Positions 59,486-64,000 of a DNA stretch of 64,000 nt are shown here, one piece after another. How positions within the stretch are numbered: position 1 is the stretch's first letter; each line of letters opens with the position of its first letter. The stretch is from contig NZ_SMKH01000005.1 in the NCBI RefSeq assembly GCF_004348515.1, positions 1 through 64,000 on the forward strand. The letters run 5' to 3'. The notes beneath the pieces were generated by a model that did not search any database, was not told the origin of the DNA, and saw nothing but the letters and a program-made list of their open reading frames with translations. This DNA comes from Actinomadura sp. KC345. GTDB taxonomy: Bacteria > Actinomycetota > Actinomycetes > Streptosporangiales > Streptosporangiaceae. The position numbers and the translations under genes are program-made.

Positions 59486-60187
59486 ATGGACGAGGTACCT
59501 GAGGACTGGGAGCGGGCGCTGACGATCGTCGCGCACCCCGACGACCTGGAGTACGGGGCGTCGGCGGCGATCGCCAAGTGGACGGCCCAGGGCAAGACGG
59601 TGACGGAGGTGCTGGCGACCCGCGGCGAGGCGGGCATCGACTCGATGGACCCCGACGAGGTGCGCCGGATCCGCAGCGCCGAGCAGGTCGAGGCGGCCCG
59701 CCGCGTCGGCGTCGATGACGTCGAGTTCCTCGATCTGGCAGACGGCGTGCTGGAGTACGGGCTCGCGCTGCGGCGGGCGCTCGCGGGGGCGATCAGGTGG
59801 CACCGGCCCGAGGTGGTGCTGTCGATCAACTTCCGGGAGAGCTTTCCCGGCGGCGGGTTCAACATGGCCGACCACCGGGTTCTCGGGCTCGCGGTCGCCG
59901 ACGCGATCAGGGACGCGGCCAACCGGTGGGTGTTCCGCGACCTGGACCTCGAACCGTGGCAGGGCGTCCGGTTCGCGCTGTTCGGCGGATCACCGCAGGC
60001 CACGCACTACGTCGACGTCACCGGCCACCTGCAGGCCGGCATCGACTCGCTGCTCGCGCACCGGGTGTACTTCTCGAATCTCGGCGCCGAGTTCGACGCG
60101 GCGGCGTTCCTCACCGGCATCGCCGAGGAGGGCGGAAGCGCCGCGGGCGTCGAGCACGCGATGACGTTCGAGATGATCGAGTCCTAG
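59486..60187 (+). CDS. PIG-L family deacetylase
   Basis: This 233-residue zinc-dependent LmbE/PIG-L deacetylase has metal ligands at AHPDD (His17, Asp20) and a third His in MADHR. It hydrolyses an N-acetyl group from a sugar-linked substrate. MshB and Mca of the mycothiol pathway belong to the same family but are longer, so this is more likely a separate small-molecule deacetylase. GGAGAGG is spaced eight bases from ATG 59486. GTG 59480 is an alternative start. Confidence 0.88.
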   Translation: MDEVPEDWERALTIVAHPDDLEYGASAAIAKWTAQGKTVTEVLATRGEAGIDSMDPDEVRRIRSAEQVEAARRVGVDDVEFLDLADGVLEYGLALRRALAGAIRWHRPEVVLSINFRESFPGGGFNMADHRVLGLAVADAIRDAANRWVFRDLDLEPWQGVRFALFGGSPQATHYVDVTGHLQAGIDSLLAHRVYFSNLGAEFDAAAFLTGIAEEGGSAAGVEHAMTFEMIES

Positions 60188-60204
60188 GGCGGGCCCGACG
60201 GGTC

Positions 60205-60285
60205 CTAGCGGCGGGCGTTGGGCCGCTTGCCCTTGTTGCTCTTACTGCGCTTGCGGGCACGGCGTTTGCTCGTCTTCTTCGACAT
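60205..60285 (-). CDS. Ribosomal protein bL37-like 26-residue peptide
   Basis: This tiny, very basic protein has Lys/Arg/Ser blocks and ends KSNKGKRPNARR. The KRPN tail and length match actinobacterial bL37, a small 50S subunit protein first seen in mycobacterial ribosomes (about 24 residues). The frame is ATG to TAG with no strong ribosome-binding site. It is convergent with the PIG-L gene, with 17 bases between the stops. The identification rests on composition and the C-terminal pattern. Confidence 0.68.
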   Translation of the reverse strand: MSKKTSKRRARKRSKSNKGKRPNARR

Positions 60286-60344
60286 GTCCCGATTGACCAC
60301 CCGGCGGGCGTCCAAGGCAAGGGTTCCGCCGCCGGGCGCATGGC

Positions 60345-60396
60345 AAAAACCCGCCCGGCCGCACGACCGTAAAGGCGTGCGGCCCGGCGGGCGGGT
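60345..60396 (-). terminator. Intrinsic terminator of the dut-DUF3710 operon
   Basis: A long GC-rich stem (60350-60365 with 60376-60396) is followed on the minus strand by TTTTT. It lies 24 bases after the DUF3710 stop. Confidence 0.85.
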
Positions 60397-60419
60397 GCCA
60401 CCGGCGGGTGGACTCCGGG

Positions 60420-61238
60420 TCAGCGGACCTCGGTGATCTCGGGGCCGCGCTCGAAGGGGTCGAAGGTCTCCACGGCCTCCTCGTCCTCCTCGGCGTCCTG
60501 TCCGGCCTCGCTGAACTCCTTGGGGATCTGCAGCTCCAGCAGCTCGCGCGGAGGCATCGGGGCGTCACCGCGGTGGACGACGACGCCGCGCAGCACGTCC
60601 TCCAGGACCTGCCACTGCTCCTCGTCCTCGATCGCGGCGCCCTGCACCACGGCCTGGAGGAACCAGCGGGGGCCGTCCACGCCGAGGAAGCGGATGATCT
60701 GCGGCGCCCACCCCTGCTCGACGAACTCGGCCGGGATCTGCTCGCGGACCTCCGGCGCCATCTCCGCGAGGACCTCCTCGGTCAGCGCGGCCGGGACCAT
60801 CGCCAGCAGCTCGGGACCGAACGGGCCCTCGCCCTCCTGGGTCTGGCCCTTCGCCTCCTCCTGGATGTCCTTGGCGGTCTCAGCGCGAACGTCTTCCCAG
60901 ATGCCGCTGCGCTTGGGCGCCGCGAACACCTGGAGCTGCATGGCGCTCTCCTCGTACTGCACGAGGACCGCGACGGGCCGCCCGTCGAGGGGGTTGCCCT
61001 CCTCGTCGACCTGGGTGGCCTCGAAGTTCACCTGAAAACCCAGCCCGGGCGCGATCGGCACCTGGAGGGACCCGAAATCGAGCCGCTGCATCTCCGGGAC
61101 GGAGTCCGCGGAGTCGAACGGGCCCCCCTCGGCGGACTCCGCCTTCGCGGGAGCCTCCTCGGCGGTCTCCGCCGGCTCCTCGGTCGCCTCGGGACCCTTC
61201 TCGGGCTCCTCGGCCTGCCGGCGACGTCCAAAAGCCAC
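60420..61238 (-). CDS. DUF3710 family protein
   Basis: This 272-residue cytoplasmic protein is of DUF3710, found throughout actinobacteria next to dut. An acidic Glu/Ala-rich N-terminus (1 to about 40) precedes the conserved domain. Visible features are RLDFGSLQVPIAPGLGFQV, AAPKRSGIWEDVRAE and GVDGPRWFLQAVVQG. The acidic tail ends FDPFERGPEITEVR. GGAG lies before the GTG start. It follows dut by three bases and equals M. tuberculosis Rv2696c by position. The function is unknown. Confidence 0.9.
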   Translation of the reverse strand: MAFGRRRQAEEPEKGPEATEEPAETAEEAPAKAESAEGGPFDSADSVPEMQRLDFGSLQVPIAPGLGFQVNFEATQVDEEGNPLDGRPVAVLVQYEESAMQLQVFAAPKRSGIWEDVRAETAKDIQEEAKGQTQEGEGPFGPELLAMVPAALTEEVLAEMAPEVREQIPAEFVEQGWAPQIIRFLGVDGPRWFLQAVVQGAAIEDEEQWQVLEDVLRGVVVHRGDAPMPPRELLELQIPKEFSEAGQDAEEDEEAVETFDPFERGPEITEVR

Positions 61239-61241
61239 GAC

Positions 61242-61805
61242 TCACGCTCCTTCTCGACTGTGCTCATTCTCGCTGCCGCCCGCGCCCACGGGCCCACGGC
61301 CCGCTCGCGTGCCGCCTTCGTCCCCCGGCCCGGCCGTCTCCCCGCCTTCATCACGCGTGGGAGCGAATCCGCCGGTGGAACCGAACCCGGCGGCTCCGCG
61401 CGCCGAACCGGGAAGCTCGGTGACCTCGTGGAACACGGCCTGCTCCACCCGCTGCACGACCATCTGCGCAATGCGGTCTCCGCGCCGCAGCCTCGCTGTG
61501 GCGCGGGGGTCGGTGTTCAGCAGGGTCACCTTGATCTCACCCCGATAGCCGGCATCGACCGTACCGGGTGCGTTGACTATGGTCACTCCCAACCTAGCGC
61601 CCAAACCGGACCGCGGGTGAATGAAAGCGGCGTAGCCATCGGGCAGCGCGACCGCGATGCCGGTCGGGACGACCGCACGCTCCCCCGGCGGAAGCTCGAC
61701 GTCGGCGGCGGCGACGAGGTCGGCGCCCGCGTCGCCCGCGTGGGCGTACTGCGGCAGGGGCAGCTCGGGATCGAGCCGCCGGATCAGCACATCGACCTTG
61801 ACCAC
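61242..61805 (-). CDS. dut: dUTP diphosphatase
   Basis: This trimeric dUTPase has 187 residues and hydrolyses dUTP to dUMP and pyrophosphate, keeping uracil out of DNA. Motifs in order are [42 protein letters not shown] and the C-terminal [12 protein letters not shown]. About 37 residues rich in Gly, Glu and Arg follow the last motif, longer than in M. tuberculosis Dut. The GTG start fits the family. It is the first gene of the operon with DUF3710. Confidence 0.95.
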   Translation of the reverse strand: MVKVDVLIRRLDPELPLPQYAHAGDAGADLVAAADVELPPGERAVVPTGIAVALPDGYAAFIHPRSGLGARLGVTIVNAPGTVDAGYRGEIKVTLLNTDPRATARLRRGDRIAQMVVQRVEQAVFHEVTELPGSARGAAGFGSTGGFAPTRDEGGETAGPGDEGGTRAGRGPVGAGGSENEHSREGA

Positions 61806-62039
61806 GGGTTCACCTCACGCGCGTTACCTGCCGGAAAACCCCACGACCCTATCCAGGCCGCCGGGCGCGGCCGGGGCTGAAACGCCGCCGCCGCGCGAGT
61901 CCGGCAGTTGACCCTACCCGTTCCCGGGCGATGACCACTTCCGGAAGGTTTGGCGTTAATGCGAGGGATTACGCGTAGCGTTACGCCTGTTACCCGGGGT
62001 TGTTCTGCGGGCGATCCGTCCCGCAGAAAGGGGACGGAC

Positions 62040-62738
62040 ATGAGCGAACCGGAGCGGACCATCACCCACCGGTCGCTGGACGGCGTTCGGGTCCGGCTCT
62101 CCGGCGCCCAGGATCTCGGGCGGCCGTGCACGTCGGTGGCGCGGATCGCCGACCGCGGGCGCCTCCACGAGATCTCCAGCGGTACCCGCGCGGACGCGCT
62201 GGGCTGGGCCGAGGAGATCGGGCTCGACCGCTTCGAGCAGGAGTTCCGCATCCAGGGCGGACGGCTCCGGGTCGGCCGGACCGCGACCCGCGACGCCGAC
62301 ACCGGGCTGAGCGACCCCGTCCTCGCGGCCGTGTGGGAGGGACGCCGCCACGCGGTCTTCACGCACCTGTACCACGCGCGCCCGGCCGACGCGGTGGCGT
62401 TCTTCGGCACGATGCGGCTGACCGAGCACGCCGACGGGATCACCGCCGTCCCGCGCGGGCGGGCCCGCCGTCCCGACCCCGCCGAGATGGTCAAGGAGGT
62501 CCCGGGGCTGGGGCTCCTGGAGATCACGGCGCTGACCGGGCAGACGCGCAAACGGCTTCCGTCGTGGCGCGGCGCCTCCGTCGCGGGCGGGGAGCTGTTC
62601 CAGGACACGGTGGAGGGCCAGGGCCCCTACTTCCTCCTCGCGCTGAGGTCGCTGCTGGTGACCGTCCTGCCGGAAGAGGACCGGGTGCGGGAGGTCCCGC
62701 AGCGCCTCGCGGGGCTGGCCGTCAGGGCGATCCGGTGA
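62040..62738 (+). CDS. Unrecognised protein heading a MauE/TlpA gene cluster
   Basis: No family is recognised. The 232-residue product has no signal peptide or membrane helix. It is rich in Arg, with DGVRVRLSGAQDLGRPCTSV near the start and LLEITALTGQTRKRLPSWRG in the second half. Its single clear Cys lies at GRPCTS. AAGGGG precedes the ATG. The next three genes overlap in a row (GTGA, ATGA, ATGA), so it is the first gene of a tightly coupled operon. It may be a maturation or accessory factor of the encoded redox system. Repeated TTACGC-like bases at 61960-61993 mark the promoter region. Confidence 0.75.
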   Translation: MSEPERTITHRSLDGVRVRLSGAQDLGRPCTSVARIADRGRLHEISSGTRADALGWAEEIGLDRFEQEFRIQGGRLRVGRTATRDADTGLSDPVLAAVWEGRRHAVFTHLYHARPADAVAFFGTMRLTEHADGITAVPRGRARRPDPAEMVKEVPGLGLLEITALTGQTRKRLPSWRGASVAGGELFQDTVEGQGPYFLLALRSLLVTVLPEEDRVREVPQRLAGLAVRAIR

Positions 62739-63265
62739 TCGGGCTCCTGGCGGGGATCGCGGTGACGGCGGTTCCGCTCGTCCTGCTGGTCTCTGTGTTC
62801 GCGCATTCCAGGCGTCCTCGGATGCTCGCCGCGGCGCTGCGGGCGCACCGGACGCTGCCTCCCGCCCTCACCGGTCCCGTGGCGGCCGCCGCGATCGCCG
62901 CGGAGGCGCTGGCCGGCGCGGGCGGCGCGGTGGCGCTGCTCTTGCGGCTGGACGGCCCGGTGCGCGCGGCGTCCGGGGCGGCGGCCGTCCTGCTCGCCCT
63001 GTACGCGCTCTACGCGGCGTACGTGTCCAGGACCCGGCGCGGCGTCCCGTGCGGTTGCGCGGCCGCGGACACCCCGATGACCGGCTGGGTCGCGGGACGG
63101 GCCGCCGGCCTCTCCGCCCTGGCCGCGGCCGGCGCCCTCCATGGGCCGCCGGCCGGCCCGACCGCCTACGAGCTGACCGTCGCCGTCACGGCGGGGCTGG
63201 CGTTCGGGGTGCTCCTCTGGACGCTCCCGCACGCCATGGCCGAGGAGAGGAGACCCGCCGGATGA
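62735..63265 (+). CDS. MauE/DoxX-like redox membrane protein
   Basis: This 176-residue membrane protein has four or five helices and a conserved GVPCGCA motif in a loop. It fits the MauE family of methylamine-utilisation and disulfide-handling proteins, related to vitamin K epoxide reductase folds. MauE proteins are thought to pass electrons to or from a thioredoxin-like partner (MauD) across the membrane. The GTG overlaps the previous stop (GTGA). Confidence 0.82.
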   Translation: MIGLLAGIAVTAVPLVLLVSVFAHSRRPRMLAAALRAHRTLPPALTGPVAAAAIAAEALAGAGGAVALLLRLDGPVRAASGAAAVLLALYALYAAYVSRTRRGVPCGCAAADTPMTGWVAGRAAGLSALAAAGALHGPPAGPTAYELTVAVTAGLAFGVLLWTLPHAMAEERRPAG

Positions 63266-63741
63266 GCTTCCAGAACAGCGCCCTGCTGCTGTCATGGGTG
63301 GCGATCCTGCTGCTCTCGCTGGTGGTCGCCGGCCTCGTCCGGCAGGTGCACGCACTGAGCCGGGGAGCGCCGCACCGGACCGCGCTCGGGCCCGCGCCCG
63401 GCGCCGCCGCGCCCGCGTTCGACCGGCTCGGCCCCGGCCTGCTGCTCTTCCTGGACCGCGACTGCGGCGTCTGCACCGAGGTCCTGGCCGCCGCCGGCGG
63501 TCTGGACGGCCCACTGCACGCGATCTTCGCGGGACCGCCGCCCGGCGGCGTGCCGCCCTCCGGTCCGCCCCGGCCGGGCCTGACCGTGCTCGCCGACGAG
63601 CAGGACGGCCTGTTCGCCGACTACGGCGTCCCGGCCACCCCGTTCGCCGTGCTCGTCGGCGCGGACGGGCGGGTGCGGGCCGCCGAGCCCGTGGGCTCCC
63701 CCGACACGCTGCGCGAGCTGACCCTGGAGGCGAGCCGATGA
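63262..63741 (+). CDS. TlpA/MauD-like thioredoxin-fold protein
   Basis: This 159-residue protein is anchored by an N-terminal helix (ALLLSWVAILLLSLVVAGLV), with a thioredoxin-like domain outside. The redox motif is CGVC in LDRDCGVCTEVL and the cis-Pro loop is VPATPFAVL. It is the probable partner of the MauE protein, forming disulfides in the product encoded further on. The ATG overlaps the MauE stop (ATGA). Confidence 0.85.
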   Translation: MSFQNSALLLSWVAILLLSLVVAGLVRQVHALSRGAPHRTALGPAPGAAAPAFDRLGPGLLLFLDRDCGVCTEVLAAAGGLDGPLHAIFAGPPPGGVPPSGPPRPGLTVLADEQDGLFADYGVPATPFAVLVGADGRVRAAEPVGSPDTLRELTLEASR

Positions 63742-64000
63742 CCGCCGAGCCGACGACGGGGCCGACGCCCGGGCCGGTGATCGAGCTGGAGGACATCCCG
63801 CCGCTGCGCGGCCCGCGTCCCCGGGGAGCACGGCGCATCCGGCGCCGGCCCGTCCCGCCGGACGCGCCGGCGCTCAGGCCGGCGCGCCGCAGCATCCTCA
63901 CCGGCCTCTTCGCGGCCGGGGCCACCGCCGGCCTGAAGGCCCTCGGCGTCTTCCCGCCGGCGCGGGACGCGCTCTCGTCCGGGTTCGAGCTGGTCGGCTA
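63738..64000 (+). CDS. Start of a further cluster gene, cut by the window edge
   Basis: The reading frame begins with ATGA overlap and continues to the edge without a stop, giving 87 complete codons. The visible part is a Pro/Arg-rich N-terminus (IELEDIPPLRGPRPRGARR). ARRSILTGLFAAGATAGL follows, which resembles a twin-arginine export signal with a short hydrophobic stretch. In MauE/MauD clusters this position is often the small subunit or another exported redox protein, made with a Tat signal. The mature domain is not in view, so its identity stays open. Confidence 0.7.
   Translation, partial: MTAEPTTGPTPGPVIELEDIPPLRGPRPRGARRIRRRPVPPDAPALRPARRSILTGLFAAGATAGLKALGVFPPARDALSSGFELVG

Noticed and set aside
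59437-60003. In-frame extension of the HEAT-repeat protein by 189 residues
   Set aside because: The extra residues lie antisense to the PIG-L gene and are Ser/Arg-rich with no repeat character, and a -10 element plus ATG mark the true start at 59436.
1-64000. CRISPR array
   Set aside because: No series of regularly spaced direct repeats was found. The only tandem repeat has two units.

Overview
The window is very GC-rich DNA, densely coded on both strands, with GTG starts, ATGA/GTGA stop-start overlaps and several apparently leaderless genes. It carries typical actinobacterial families: CebR-type cellobiose control, a subtilisin-inhibitor protein, a Ser/Thr kinase, an F420-type LLM oxidoreductase, DUF3159, DUF3710 and a bL37-like ribosomal peptide. 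The block at 46.9-61.8 kb keeps the gene order of Mycobacterium tuberculosis Rv2689c-Rv2697c (TRAM methyltransferase, APC permease, ceoB, ceoC, DUF3159, OB-fold protein, then DUF3710 and dut). A filamentous actinomycete, for example of the Thermomonosporaceae/Streptosporangiales, fits best. This is inferred from gene content, not from a marker gene.

0-17.6 kb is a carbohydrate-uptake region. An ABC importer (53-3242) is followed by a GH13 alpha-glucosidase and a translationally coupled LacI regulator. Next is a cebEFG-bglC-cebR cluster whose promoter carries the perfect CebR box TGGGAGCGCTCCCA (6137-6150). The same box stands before a second GH1 beta-glucosidase (15342-15355). Just upstream of that gene, on the same strand, is an unusual membrane Ser/Thr kinase ending in a family 2 cellulose-binding domain. 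Between them are a deaminase, a secreted SSI-type protease inhibitor, a SnoaL-like protein and a DUF1445 protein.

17.6-19.6 kb is gene debris: fragments of an FCD regulator, of a membrane protein and of what looks like a sugar-binding protein, around an intact TnpB gene with omega-RNA-like hairpins. 19.6-28.9 kb holds a GntR/FCD regulator divergent from a pyruvate-dehydrogenase-type E1alpha-E1beta-E2 operon, a small membrane protein, a pnuC-nadR NAD-salvage pair, and a divergent LysR/MFS pair. 29.1-35.5 kb holds a ROK repressor, a secreted GH3 beta-glucosidase, and a tight tRNA-Ser/tRNA-Met/tRNA-His array preceded by a terminator and a 20-codon open reading frame. It also has a sigma-region-4-only protein and a manA-ROK kinase pair.

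35.6-46.9 kb holds a 37-residue zinc-finger peptide, an acyl-CoA ligase, an APH-fold kinase, a zf-TFIIB protein, an LLM oxidoreductase and two secreted or lysozyme-fold proteins. Its centrepiece is a complete bacterial Pnkp-Hen1 RNA-repair operon, divergent from a PARG-like (TIGR02452) ADP-ribose glycohydrolase.

46.9-61.8 kb is the conserved potassium/housekeeping block. Between its OB-fold gene and its DUF3710 gene sit a MacB-type ABC pair, a 1321-residue HEAT-repeat protein, a PIG-L deacetylase and a bL37-like gene. 62.0-64.0 kb begins a MauE/TlpA-type redox cluster that runs off the right edge.

The points most worth a second look are the leader-ORF/terminator/tRNA arrangement (32.5-32.9 kb), the Pnkp-Hen1/PARG pairing, the kinase-CBM2 fusion beside a CebR-box gene, and the TnpB element in decayed DNA.
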